Source: Kitasatospora sp. MAP12-44 (GTDB lineage Bacteria > Actinomycetota > Actinomycetes > Streptomycetales > Streptomycetaceae). From it: a stretch of DNA of 64,000 nucleotides. The notes beneath the pieces are model-generated. The model searched no databases. It worked only from the letters and a program-made list of their open reading frames with translations, and was not told the origin of the DNA. The first letter of the stretch is position 1. Every line of letters starts with the position of its first letter. Location: positions 4,030,001 through 4,094,000 of the forward strand of contig NZ_JARZAE010000004.1 in the NCBI RefSeq assembly GCF_029892095.1, given 5' to 3'. Shown here in pieces: positions 56,059-64,000 of the stretch. Both the position numbers and the translations under genes were made by a program.

Positions 56059-56409
56059 ATGTGGATCCCGGCTCCGGGGTCGCGTTCACGCGATCCGAGC
56101 GGGGTTGTCATACGACAACCTTGCGACCACCCCGGCGGACTACGCCGGGCCTCCTCACTCTCCTGCGGCAAACGCACCTGCGCGTCGCCCAGCTAGCGGG
56201 CCCTCTGGAGCAGCCTGAAAGGCGGAAGGGCGCCAAGTTCGAGCCCCCCGTGCGGAGCTGACCAGCGGCTGAGGGAAACCCCGCAGTCTCATCCGCTGCC
56301 ATCCGGTACCGCCCGGAACCCCATGGCCCAACCCGGCAGCACGAAGTCTCCGATCGGGAATCCGGTCGGGGACTTCGTCGTCTCGGCCTCAGTTGCGGCG
56401 CTTCCGCGT
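56059..56409. other. intergenic region with hairpin
   Basis: No gene. ACGAAGTC (56341-56348) pairs with GACTTCGT (56371-56378), with CCGATCGGG/CCGGTCGGGG between: a terminator resembling those that follow tRNA genes. Confidence 0.5.
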
Positions 56410-56680
56410 CATCTCCGTGGCGCTTGGACCTCCTCCTCTTCGAGCTTCGGGCCGTGGCGATCCTGGCCACGTTGCGGGTGAGATGGTCGCGCCGCACAGC
56501 CTCGTCGAGGGCGACACGGATGGTGCGGTGGGCCTGGTGCGCAGTACTGGCGGCGCCTCCGGCGGCCTGCATCTTCCCGGTAGAAGCGCTCCAGGTGCTC
56601 GGGGTCCAGCTTCTCCAAGCGGTGCGCACTGAGACCGAGGACGAGGTGCACGCGGATGGCCACGTCGATTTCCAAGCGAG
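56410..56680 (-). pseudogene. tyrosine integrase, N-terminal (SAM-like) remnant
   Basis: Two minus-strand frames joined near 56572: RVHLVLGLSAHRLEKLDPEH LERFYRE then KMQAAGG, TAHQAHRTIRVALDEAVRRD and HLTRNVARIA, the core-binding domain of streptomycete integrases. One frameshift; start and catalytic domain missing. Collinear with the C-terminal remnant at 53005-53181, as if one gene had been split. Confidence 0.7.
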
Positions 56681-57020
56681 GGCCATCGGCGCTCACGATC
56701 TCTCCTCGGCCTCGGGAGCCGGCCAGGGCGTTCCCGGAGGTAGCGACGAGATCTCGGGCACCTGTTTTTGATCAAAGCCTTGACACAGGGGTGAACGAAG
56801 CCGTTCGATGTCACCCACTGTGTTCGATATCGTCGAGTTATGGCGAGCAATGTTCACTTCTGGTAGTTGCTGGTACCTCAGTTCTTCTTCGCCATGGACC
56901 TTCTGCCGGTGAGTCACGGCCTGGCGGCGGGCCGGGGCAGTCGGTGGCCGTCGTCCAGGCGGCAGGCGTGCCAGCGGTCCGGGAGGTTCAGTGGGCTGAT
57001 TTCAGGGATAGGGGAAGCGG

Positions 57021-58700
57021 ATGGCGGCAAGGGCGAATCGGTCTTGGCGGCTGCTGCGGGCAGCCGTGGCGGCGGGAGTTGTGGTGGCAGGGGTCGGCGT
57101 GGTCCCGGCCGCGGTCGCTGCCACCCCGACACCGCTGCTCCAGGTTCCGCCCATGGGTTGGAACGCCTGGAACACCTACGGGTGCGGCGCGACCCAGTCA
57201 CTGATCGAGTCGGTCGCAGACAGCCTTGTCGCGAACGGCATGCGGGACGCCGGATACCGGTACGTCAACGTCGACGACTGCTGGATGGCCCGTGACGCGA
57301 ACGGCAATCTGACCGGCAACTCCAACTACCCCGACATGAAGGCCCTCGGCGACTACCTGCACGCGCGGGGCTTCAAGTTCGGCATCTACGAGTCACCGGG
57401 TGCCAAGACCTGCGCGGGATACTCCGGTAGCGCCGGGCACGAAGTCAACGACGCCAACACCTTCGCGTCCTGGGGCGTCGACTACCTCAAGTACGACTAC
57501 TGCGAGAGTGCCTCGTCGCTGTCCGCCCAGGTCGCCGACTTCGCCAAGATGCGCAACGCGCTGGAAGCCACCGGCCGACCGATCGTCTTCAGCATCAACC
57601 CGAACAGCGGCAGCAATACGGGCGCGGGCGTCACACGGGACTGGGGCGACGTCTCCGACCAGGCGCGCAGCACCGAGGACATCGGGAACCAGTGGTGGGG
57701 CCAGAGCTGGCCCAACGGCATCGCCAACATCGTCACCGAGAACGCCACGCTGGCTTGGCGGGCCAAGCCGGGCTCGTTCAATGATGCGGACATGCTGGAG
57801 GTCGGCAACGGCGGGCTCACCACGACCGAGGAGCAGACCCACTTCGCCATGTGGGCGATGATGGCCGCGCCCCTGATCGCGAGCGCCAACCCGAGCAGCC
57901 TGAACGCGACTTCGCTGGCACTGCTGAAGAACCCGCGGCTCATCGCGATCGACCAGGACGCCCTGGGCCTCCAGGCGAGGGTCATCGGCGGGAGCCGATT
58001 GATCAACTCCTCGGGGTCGCTCGTCCTGGCGAAGCCGCTCAGCAACGGTGACGTCGCGCTCGCGCTCTACAACGGGTCGGACAGCGCGCAGACCCTGAGC
58101 GCCTCCCTGGCCGCGGTGGGCATCCCTGGCACGGGAACCTGGACCGACCAGTACACCGGCACCGTTATCCAGAGCAGTGCCGCTGGCATCACCACTCAGG
58201 TCCCGGCCCACGGCACCGCGGTGTACCGGGTCACCGCGCCCGGCGCGCCGGCCTCCTGGTACACCGCGTTGATCACCCCCACCGCGGGCGCCCAAAGCTA
58301 CGAGGCCGAGGACCCCGCCCACTCGATCGTGTCGGGCCGCTGGATCAACAATTCCGGCGCGGTCTTCTCGGCCTGCTCGGCCTGCTCGGGCGGCGAGAAG
58401 GTGAGCTGGATCGGGGGAACGAACAAGCTCTACATCAACGGTGTCTATGCCCAGAACGCCGGCACCTACCCGGTCACCGTCCAGTACGTGAACGGGGACG
58501 GGGATCGCTACGCCTCGATCTGGACCAACGGCGAGAACCTGCAGAAGGTCTCGTTCCACGGGAACGGCAACTGGAACTCGACCCAGACAGCGACCGTGGA
58601 ACTGACACTGAACGCGGGCTACAACACGATCACCTTCGGCAACGAGTACGGCGGTTGGGCCCCCGACATCGACAAAATCTCGGTGCCCGCCACCGGTTGA
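57021..58700 (+). CDS. secreted GH27 alpha-galactosidase with CBM35-like module
   Basis: 559 residues from the ATG at 57021. Signal peptide about 1-34; GH27 barrel with PPMGWNAWNTYGC, nucleophile Asp159 in KYDYC, acid/base Asp220 in RSTEDI, and SFNDADMLEVGN. A C-terminal beta domain of GH27 is followed by a CBM35-like module (about 420-559; YEAEDPAHSIVSG to NTITFGNEYGGWAPDIDKIS). Degrades alpha-galactosides outside the cell. Last gene before the right att remnant. Confidence 0.92.
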   Translation: MAARANRSWRLLRAAVAAGVVVAGVGVVPAAVAATPTPLLQVPPMGWNAWNTYGCGATQSLIESVADSLVANGMRDAGYRYVNVDDCWMARDANGNLTGNSNYPDMKALGDYLHARGFKFGIYESPGAKTCAGYSGSAGHEVNDANTFASWGVDYLKYDYCESASSLSAQVADFAKMRNALEATGRPIVFSINPNSGSNTGAGVTRDWGDVSDQARSTEDIGNQWWGQSWPNGIANIVTENATLAWRAKPGSFNDADMLEVGNGGLTTTEEQTHFAMWAMMAAPLIASANPSSLNATSLALLKNPRLIAIDQDALGLQARVIGGSRLINSSGSLVLAKPLSNGDVALALYNGSDSAQTLSASLAAVGIPGTGTWTDQYTGTVIQSSAAGITTQVPAHGTAVYRVTAPGAPASWYTALITPTAGAQSYEAEDPAHSIVSGRWINNSGAVFSACSACSGGEKVSWIGGTNKLYINGVYAQNAGTYPVTVQYVNGDGDRYASIWTNGENLQKVSFHGNGNWNSTQTATVELTLNAGYNTITFGNEYGGWAPDIDKISVPATG

Positions 58701-58832
58701 CGTGCAGCGGCTGTAATAGTCTCAGTTTTGGTCTCGTTCATCCCGGTCCAACGGGGTTCGGAGGACGACCAGGAGACCTCTGCATCACAGGTCAGAACGT
58801 GTGCGGACCCCAGCGAACAGCGCTGTGCAGAA

Positions 58833-58876
58833 TTGGAAAGCGTGTTGGGGGCAACCCCTCACGACGTATCCTCCGC
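58833..58876 (+). mobile_element. right att remnant: decayed tRNA-Ser(GGA) 3' half
   Basis: TTGGAAAGCGTGTTGGGGGC and the following 24 bases match the tRNA 3' half from 46658 onward but lack 10 bases (GTTCGAATCT), i.e. most of the T loop. The loss makes it useless as tRNA and perhaps as att site. Confidence 0.85.
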
Positions 58877-58894
58877 ACCCGACCGCCAGGGCAG

Positions 58895-58932
58895 ACGAAG
58901 GCCCCGACCGCACTGCGGTCGGGGCCTTCGTC
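58895..58932 (+). terminator. hairpin after the tRNA-Ser remnant
   Basis: ACGAAGGCCCCGACCGCA / TGCGGTCGGGGCCTTCGT, near-perfect 18-bp stem, similar to the true tRNA-Ser terminator at 46733. Confidence 0.8.
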
Positions 58933-59021
58933 GTTCCGTGGTTGCAGTGGCCGAGTGGTGAGTTCGGCGACCACGTTGGTGGCGAGCAAGGTAGCTGGGC
59001 CAGTACCCGGCGGCACTGCGG

Positions 59022-59480
59022 TCACAGTCGGTCGTAGATGGCGGCCAACTGCCGCAACACGTCGGTCGCGACGTCCAGGGCAACGGCATCGTGGTGCGCG
59101 AGTGCCGTGTCGAGTGCCCCGGCCAGGACGGCCTGGCGTTCGTGGTGACGGCGCCGGCCCGCGTCGGTCAGGGTGACCATGACTGATCGCTTGTCGTCCG
59201 CGGGGCGTTCGCGGGTGACGTAGCCCGCCGCGACGAGGCCGTTGACCAGTTGAGTGGCGGCCGCGCCGGTGGTCTCGGTGGCGGTGGCCAGTCGGCCGAT
59301 CGGCAGCGGGCCCGTCTCGACGAGGACGCGCAGCGCTCGCGCATGGGTGAGGGAGAGCGCTCCGGGTGTGCGGGTGGCGCGTCCGCGCAGGCGGGAGTCG
59401 GCGGCGCTGAGGCTGTAGGCGGCGCGAGTGAGCTGATCGAGGGCGTGATCGCGAGTGGGGGCGGGCTGCGGCTCGGACAT
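59022..59480 (-). CDS. MarR-family transcriptional regulator
   Basis: 152 residues with the MarR winged helix (LSLTHARALRVLVETGPLPI, ATQLVNGLVAAGYVTRERPA, DDKRSVMVTLTDAG). Divergent from the hydrolase gene, with a strong palindrome between them. Confidence 0.9.
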   Translation of the reverse strand: MSEPQPAPTRDHALDQLTRAAYSLSAADSRLRGRATRTPGALSLTHARALRVLVETGPLPIGRLATATETTGAAATQLVNGLVAAGYVTRERPADDKRSVMVTLTDAGRRRHHERQAVLAGALDTALAHHDAVALDVATDVLRQLAAIYDRL

Positions 59481-59530
59481 GAGGCGGCCTCCGTGGCGCG
59501 GGTCGGTGGACGGGTTGACAACACTTTAAC

Positions 59531-59557
59531 CTAAGTACTTAATGAATAAGTACTTAG
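59531..59557. promoter_or_regulatory. MarR-type operator
   Basis: Perfect 11-bp inverted repeat CTAAGTACTTA / TAAGTACTTAG with a 5-bp spacer, each arm itself containing the dyad AAGTACTT. It is placed to repress both divergent genes. Confidence 0.75.
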
Positions 59558-59600
59558 GCACTGCGTAGGTGCCGATAACCCTCATCGAGAGAGGACACCC

Positions 59601-60860
59601 GTGATGACTGCTCGTTCGACCGGCCAGAGCTGGGCCCTGGACATCGCCCTCGCCCAGGGCGGCTTCGACGCCCTGCACCCCCAGGCCAAGGGCACCCTGG
59701 AGCAGCTCGGCCACGACCACACCGACTTCGACAAGGTCTTCGACCTGGTGAAGAGCGGGGCAATGCTGCCCAAGGCCTGGGCCACCGTGGCCGGCCAGGC
59801 CGAGGAGCGTGCCTCCCACCACGAGCAGGGCGGCTTCGCGCAGACCGCCGCCGACCTGTACGTGCGCGCCGCGGTGATGTGGGGCCGCGCCCAGTACTCC
59901 ATCTTCGACGCCACCGACCCGCGCAAGCTCGCCTTCCGCGAACACGCCAACCACTGCGTGGAGCGCCTGGGCGCGCTGCGCGACAACCGGGTCCGCCGGG
60001 TGGTCCTGGACTTCGAGGGCAGCCAGATCTTCGGCCTGCTGCACCTACCGGCCGGCGCGGTGAAGAACGCCCCCGCGGTGATCCTCGGGCCGGGGATGGA
60101 CATGATCAAGGAGGACTACATCTACGCGGCCGAGCGGTACTACACCTCGCGCGGAATCGTCGCCCTCTCCATCGAGGGCCCGGGCCAGGGCGAGAGCCGG
60201 GCCAACGGACTCACCGTCGACCTCACCAACTACGAGCGGGCGATCAGCCGCTACCTCGACCACCTGGCCTCGCTCCCGGAGGTCGACCCGGCCCGGATCG
60301 GCATGTTCGGCATCTCGATGAGCGGTTACTGGGGTTCGCGCGCCGCGGCCACCGACCGCCGGCTCGCCGCGCTGGCCGCCTTCGAGGCCGTCACCGGCGA
60401 CTTCCGGACGATCTTCGAGCGGGCCCAGCCGACCTTCAAGAACAACTACATGTTCATGGCCGGCTACACCGACGAGGACACGTTCGACCGCGAGCTGGTC
60501 GACCGCATGCCGCTCGGCGACCTGGTCCAGGAGATCACCTGCCCGGTCCTGTACGGCATCGGCGAGTTCGACGAGCTCACCCAGCTGGAGCAGGCCCTGG
60601 CCAACTACGAGCGGATCCGCGCACCCAAGGAGATCCGCGTCTACGAGAACGAGTTCCACCCCCTGGGCGGGGCCGCCGCAGAGGTGTTCCGCTTCGGCGC
60701 CGAGTGGATCGAGCGCGCCCTGAACGGCGCGTTCCACGAGCCCGGCCGCGACGTGCGCCACTACGTGCGCGGCGACGGCCGCACCACCGACGGCACCGCC
60801 AACCCCGCCTGGTGGCTCGGCGCCGTCCCCGCCCGGATCACCGACGCCCGCCAGGCGTGA
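59601..60860 (+). CDS. alpha/beta hydrolase (FrsA/DUF1100-like)
   Basis: 419 residues. A helical N-terminal cap (about 1-130) precedes the hydrolase domain; nucleophile Ser in GISMSGYWG, Asp in GIGEFDELTQ, His in NEFHPLGG. Cytoplasmic. The gene order marR-operator-hydrolase suggests induction by a small substrate, perhaps an ester or carbamate (inference). Start at ATG 59601; ATG 59604 also possible. Confidence 0.85.
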   Translation: MMTARSTGQSWALDIALAQGGFDALHPQAKGTLEQLGHDHTDFDKVFDLVKSGAMLPKAWATVAGQAEERASHHEQGGFAQTAADLYVRAAVMWGRAQYSIFDATDPRKLAFREHANHCVERLGALRDNRVRRVVLDFEGSQIFGLLHLPAGAVKNAPAVILGPGMDMIKEDYIYAAERYYTSRGIVALSIEGPGQGESRANGLTVDLTNYERAISRYLDHLASLPEVDPARIGMFGISMSGYWGSRAAATDRRLAALAAFEAVTGDFRTIFERAQPTFKNNYMFMAGYTDEDTFDRELVDRMPLGDLVQEITCPVLYGIGEFDELTQLEQALANYERIRAPKEIRVYENEFHPLGGAAAEVFRFGAEWIERALNGAFHEPGRDVRHYVRGDGRTTDGTANPAWWLGAVPARITDARQA

Positions 60861-61033
60861 CACCGGCCGGGCACCGGACGTAGGAACCCGCTGCGGTGGT
60901 GCGCCGCGTTCGGCGCGGGTGGCGCGGGTGGCCCGGGTGGCCCGGGTGGCCCGGCCGCCGGCGAGCCGCAACGGCGGCAGGGCGGTCCTCGTTCTCGCCC
61001 GTCCCACCGCCGCAGGCCGGCGCCGGACTCTTC

Positions 61034-61065
61034 GGGGCTGGTCTCCCACCGGGGAGACCAGCCCC
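61034..61065. terminator. bidirectional terminator
   Basis: GGGGCTGGTCTCCC / GGGGAGACCAGCCCC, between convergent genes. Confidence 0.8.
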
Positions 61066-61089
61066 GCCCTGCTGCTCCGGGATCCGCGC

Positions 61090-61935
61090 TCAGACGCCGA
61101 CGAACAGGGAGACGGCCGTGGTGCCGGCCAGGACGGGAGGACCGCTGGGCATCAGCTGGTAGCTGCTGGGGCTGCCCGGAGCCTCGCACCGGACCAGGAC
61201 CGTGGCGGTGGCCGGGACCGGTTTGACGACCCGCAGGGTGTCCGGGGCCTCCCCAAGCCAGGTGAGCGGCTCGCCGGAACCGAGACTGAGCCGCCGCTGG
61301 CCGGCACAAGGCGGGGCCAGGACGGTCATGACGCGGGTGGCCGAGGGGCCGGCCCCGTCGTTGTACGAGAGGCCGATGGGTGCGGCCGGCGCGGGGGGAG
61401 CGGCGCGCTCGGTCAGGAAGTGCAGTCCGTCGGCGGACAGGCCGTCCTGGGCCGACCGGTCACTGAGCAGGAGCAGCAACCGCCTTTCACCGTCCGGCCG
61501 TTGGCCCGCGACCAGGAGCAAGAACCGGTTCCCGAGCGGCTTCTGCTCCAGCACCTGTACATCGGTGTACGGACCCGTGCTCCGGGCGTCCCAGAAGGCT
61601 GCCAGCACCGGGGAGGTGACTGCGGTGGCACCGGACTGCTGCCACCACGGCGTACCCGGCGTCGGCGTCGCGGTCGGGCCGCCGCTGAGGAGACCCCCGT
61701 CGGCGGCGGGGCCCACGGGACGGGCGGTACCGCCCGTCCCGGTGACGGCCAGGGTGACGGCCAGCACGGCCGCGGCACAGGCCGCGCCACCCGCGGCGAG
61801 CACGGTCCGGCGCCGGCGCTGCCGCACGGCGACCTGGGCCCGGACCCGGTGGTGGAAGTCGGGCGGCGGCAGCTCGAACTCCGCGGCCGCAGCCGCCAGA
61901 TCCGCTTCCAGCTGATGCTCGAACGAGTTGCTCAT
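61090..61935 (-). CDS. single-pass membrane partner of an ECF sigma factor
   Basis: 281 residues from the ATG at 61935. Short cytoplasmic part with FHHRVRAQVAVRQRRRRT, one membrane segment (VLAAGGAACAAAVLAVTLAV, about 45-64), extracytoplasmic domain of about 210 residues. ATGA overlap with the sigma gene. Anti-sigma role inferred. Confidence 0.65.
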   Translation of the reverse strand: MSNSFEHQLEADLAAAAAEFELPPPDFHHRVRAQVAVRQRRRRTVLAAGGAACAAAVLAVTLAVTGTGGTARPVGPAADGGLLSGGPTATPTPGTPWWQQSGATAVTSPVLAAFWDARSTGPYTDVQVLEQKPLGNRFLLLVAGQRPDGERRLLLLLSDRSAQDGLSADGLHFLTERAAPPAPAAPIGLSYNDGAGPSATRVMTVLAPPCAGQRRLSLGSGEPLTWLGEAPDTLRVVKPVPATATVLVRCEAPGSPSSYQLMPSGPPVLAGTTAVSLFVGV

Positions 61936-62477
61936 CGGACCGACCCCTCGCACATCTGAAGCGCGGCGTCCCCGGTCGGAGCGCTCGACTGCCGGCCCAT
62001 CGCGGCGCGCAGTTGCTGCAGGCCGCGTGAGGCGAGGCGCTTGACGTTGCCCACCGAGCAGCCGAGCGTCTGCGCCGCCTCCTGTTCGGTCAGCCCGACG
62101 TAGTGCCGGAGCACCACCGTGGCCCGGGTGCGCGGGGCGAGTTCGGCCAGCGCCCGGCGCAGCAGGTCGCGGTCGTCGATCGCGGCCGATGCCCCGTCCT
62201 GGCCGGTCTCCGGCAGGCGCAGCATCAAGATCTCCTGGAACCTGCGCCGACGCACACTGCTGATGTGCGCGTTGACGATCGCGGTCCGCACGTAGGCCTC
62301 CTCTCTGCCGTCGGACCTGGCCCGGTCCCAGTGGCGGTAGCAGTTCGCCAGCGCGGTCTGCAGCAGGTCCTCGGCCAGCCCGCGGTCGTTGGTGAGCAGC
62401 CGGCACATGCGCAGCAGCGCCGGAGAGCGGGCCAGCACGAACTCCTCGAACAGTGCTTCTCTCTCGCTCTGCTGCAC
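61932..62477 (-). CDS. SigE-family ECF sigma factor
   Basis: 181 residues from a GTG at 62477. Region 2 AEDLLQTALANCYRHWDRA and region 4 LAPRTRATVVLRHYVGLTEQ EAAQTLGCS. Third SigE-type sigma/partner pair in the window. Confidence 0.88.
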   Translation of the reverse strand: MQQSEREALFEEFVLARSPALLRMCRLLTNDRGLAEDLLQTALANCYRHWDRARSDGREEAYVRTAIVNAHISSVRRRRFQEILMLRLPETGQDGASAAIDDRDLLRRALAELAPRTRATVVLRHYVGLTEQEAAQTLGCSVGNVKRLASRGLQQLRAAMGRQSSAPTGDAALQMCEGSVR

Positions 62478-62664
62478 GCCGCTCCTCAGGTTTCAGAAAC
62501 GGCGGAGTCTATTCCACTTGCCGCATTCCTCCAGAAACGCGAGTTCTGGCCGGCAGGTTGTACTCGTTTCGTATGGCGGTCGTCACACCGGACGGATGTC
62601 TACCGAGCGGATCGCGGCGGCGTTCAGAACCGGGCAAGAGAGCACCGCAACCTCAGGAGAGGTC

Positions 62665-63561
62665 ATGACCGTGATGGAGACGGCCGCCCCCGGCCGGCCG
62701 ATGACCGACCAGCAGCGCGAGCGATTCGAGCGGGACGGCTACCTGGTGGTGCCGGGCGCGCTGGACGCCTTCGAGATCGCGCACTACTCGGACGCGTTGG
62801 ACCGCCTCTACGCACGGGAGAGCGCCACGGGCCGGGTCTCGCCCCAGGGGGCGATGCACCGGCTGAGCGCGGTGGCCGCGATGCCGGAGGCGGTGGACCT
62901 GATCGACCATCCGCGCACGTTCCCGCTGGTCTGGTCAGTGCTCGGCTGGAACGTGCACATCTACCACTCGCACCTGGACGTGCACCCGCCGATCCGGACG
63001 CCGAAGCCCTACCGCTTCGACTGGCACCAGGACGGCGGACGCCAGAACCGGGAGATCGAGACCAGCCCGCGCCCACGCCTGTCGGTGAAGGTCGCCTTCT
63101 GGCTCTCCGACCTGTCCGAGACCGGCCGCGGCAACTTCAAGGTCGTCCCGGGCAGCCACCTGACCGACCGGATCGACGGCCCGCCGAGCCGGGATGTCGA
63201 GTGGCCGGAGCCGCAGGGTGCCGTCGAGGTCGTCGCGAACCCGGGTGACGCCGTCTTCTTCGACCGAAGGCTGTGGCACACCCGGACCGACAACTACTCG
63301 AAGACCACCCGCAAGGGCATGTTCTTCGCCTACTCGCACCGCTGGTCCCACAACCGGGACGAGAACGACGCACTGCTCGCGGACGGGGTGTCCCGGGGCT
63401 TCTCCCCGGTCCAGCGCCAGCTGCTGGGCGCGCGGCTGGCCGCCCCGGGCGAGGTGCCCGGCGACCACCAGTGGGGGCACTACCCGGGCACCACTCCGCT
63501 GCATGGCCACCTCAGGGAGAACGGCTTCCTCACCTCGCAGTACCCGCCGCTCATGCCCTGA
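62665..63561 (+). CDS. phytanoyl-CoA dioxygenase family protein
   Basis: 298 residues from the ATG at 62665 (AGGAGAGG upstream). Fe(II)/2-oxoglutarate oxygenase fold; iron motif H-x-D as WHQDGG and distal His in RRLWHTRTDN, with Arg 12 or so residues on. Starts FERDGYLVVPGALDAFEIAH, as in ectoine hydroxylase-like and PhyH enzymes. Substrate unknown. Confidence 0.85.
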   Translation: MTVMETAAPGRPMTDQQRERFERDGYLVVPGALDAFEIAHYSDALDRLYARESATGRVSPQGAMHRLSAVAAMPEAVDLIDHPRTFPLVWSVLGWNVHIYHSHLDVHPPIRTPKPYRFDWHQDGGRQNREIETSPRPRLSVKVAFWLSDLSETGRGNFKVVPGSHLTDRIDGPPSRDVEWPEPQGAVEVVANPGDAVFFDRRLWHTRTDNYSKTTRKGMFFAYSHRWSHNRDENDALLADGVSRGFSPVQRQLLGARLAAPGEVPGDHQWGHYPGTTPLHGHLRENGFLTSQYPPLMP

Positions 63562-63655
63562 CCTCCGGCAGGCCCGGATCCCTCCCCCGCCCCGCCTGAC
63601 CCGACCGACCCCGACCCACCGCCGGAACCCTCTGCCGCACCTGGAGTGTGAAACC

Positions 63656-64000
63656 TTGTCCGCACGCAAACCCCGTCCCGCCTCCCTCCGCCACCGCGCC
63701 GCGCGGAGGGCCACGCTGACGGCCGTCCTGGCTGCCACGGCGCTCTCGACCGGACTCACCGCGCCCAGCGCGCTGGCCGCCACCCCCGACCGGACCGGTC
63801 TGCCGTCCGCGGTCCCCGGTTGGATCAACGCCGGCGGCAGGTTCCAGGTCAAGGACATGGGGGCGGCGCCCGGCACCCAGACCATGACGCTGCGGGTCTA
63901 CCTGTCCGGGAACGATGCCGGGCTGGTCCAGGCCGCCCGGGAGGTCTCCACCCCGGGCAGCAGGTCCTACGCGCACTACCTGACGCCGAGCCAGTTCTCG
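63656..64000 (+). CDS. secreted S53 peptidase, N-terminal part (runs off the window)
   Basis: At least 115 residues from a TTG at 63656 (GGAG upstream), continuing past the window end. Signal peptide about 1-42 (ATLTAVLAATALSTGL ... SALAA), then the pro-kumamolisin activation domain (MTLRVYLSGNDAGLVQAARE, STPGSRSYAHYLTPSQFS). Probably a relative of the S53 peptidase at 25110-27794; catalytic part not visible. Confidence 0.8.
   Translation, partial: MSARKPRPASLRHRAARRATLTAVLAATALSTGLTAPSALAATPDRTGLPSAVPGWINAGGRFQVKDMGAAPGTQTMTLRVYLSGNDAGLVQAAREVSTPGSRSYAHYLTPSQFS

Larger units (their letters stand above)
46711..58876. mobile_element. genomic island at tRNA-Ser(GGA)
   Basis: Delimited by the 3' end of intact tRNA-Ser on the left and a 44-bp decayed copy of the tRNA 3' half on the right. 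It contains two remnants of one tyrosine integrase (53005-53181 and 56410-56680), a Mur-like operon, a two-gene nuclease module and a GH27 enzyme. Since the integrase is dead and the right repeat has lost 10 bp, the island is probably fixed. Confidence 0.75.

Noticed and set aside
58833..58876. A second tRNA-Ser gene
   Set aside because: 5' half absent and T loop deleted.
60905..60955. GGTGGCCCG tandem repeat after the hydrolase gene
   Set aside because: Only about four units, noncoding, no clear role.

Overview
This is high-GC actinobacterial DNA, most likely from a Streptomycetaceae chromosome (Streptomyces or Kitasatospora type). Reasons: GC-rich codon use, many ECF sigma factors paired with membrane partners, GntR/PadR/MarR/LuxR-LAL regulators, secreted S53 peptidases and glycosidases, and the actinobacterial gene order dnaX - ebfC - recR - DUF5063 - lysC - asd next to an SRP RNA and a tRNA-Ser.

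Layout. 1-19.5 kb is a mosaic accessory region. It holds a GntR / ATPase operon, a second GntR gene with tandem palindromic operators, a low-GC two-gene cassette of unknown function (4368-5602), a secreted GH3 glucosidase, a decayed ISAs1 element, a membrane-anchored collagen-like protein, a secreted FGE-fold protein, a broken surface protein, a GH16-type enzyme and a PadR/membrane-protein pair. Four copies of the same 43-bp 3' half of tRNA-Pro(CGG) (5822, 11708, 13488, 19445), each followed by a hairpin, divide it into att-bounded segments; no intact tRNA-Pro and no recognisable integrase lies in them. 19.6-46.5 kb is chromosomal: SigJ/ECF41 with an NAD(P)/FAD oxidoreductase, an AAA ATPase, two sigma/partner pairs, an S53 peptidase with a seven-repeat tail, an ABC exporter, a LAL regulator, an S9 peptidase, SURF1, the aspartate pathway genes and the replication/recombination genes, ending in SRP RNA and tRNA-Ser(GGA).

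46.7-58.9 kb is a second island. It is bounded by the intact tRNA-Ser(GGA) and a decayed copy of its 3' half (58833-58876). It carries an operon with a MurA paralogue whose fosfomycin-target cysteine is replaced by aspartate, a left-handed beta-helix protein, a serine hydrolase and a frameshifted MurB; an XRE/TPR regulator; a two-gene coiled-coil plus DUF4041/GIY-YIG nuclease module lying between the two halves of a dead tyrosine integrase; and a GH27 alpha-galactosidase. 58.9-64 kb has a MarR gene with a strong palindromic operator and a divergent alpha/beta hydrolase, another sigma/partner pair, a phytanoyl-CoA-type dioxygenase and the start of a second S53 peptidase.

The best candidates for an undescribed system are: the tRNA-Pro att array of recombinase-less segments; the Asp-type MurA operon; the DUF4041/GIY-YIG module inside the broken integrase; and the low-GC two-gene cassette. 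Two apparent frameshifts at four-base homopolymers (asd, murB) need read-level checking before being taken as real. All functional calls here come from reading the sequence; no database search was run.
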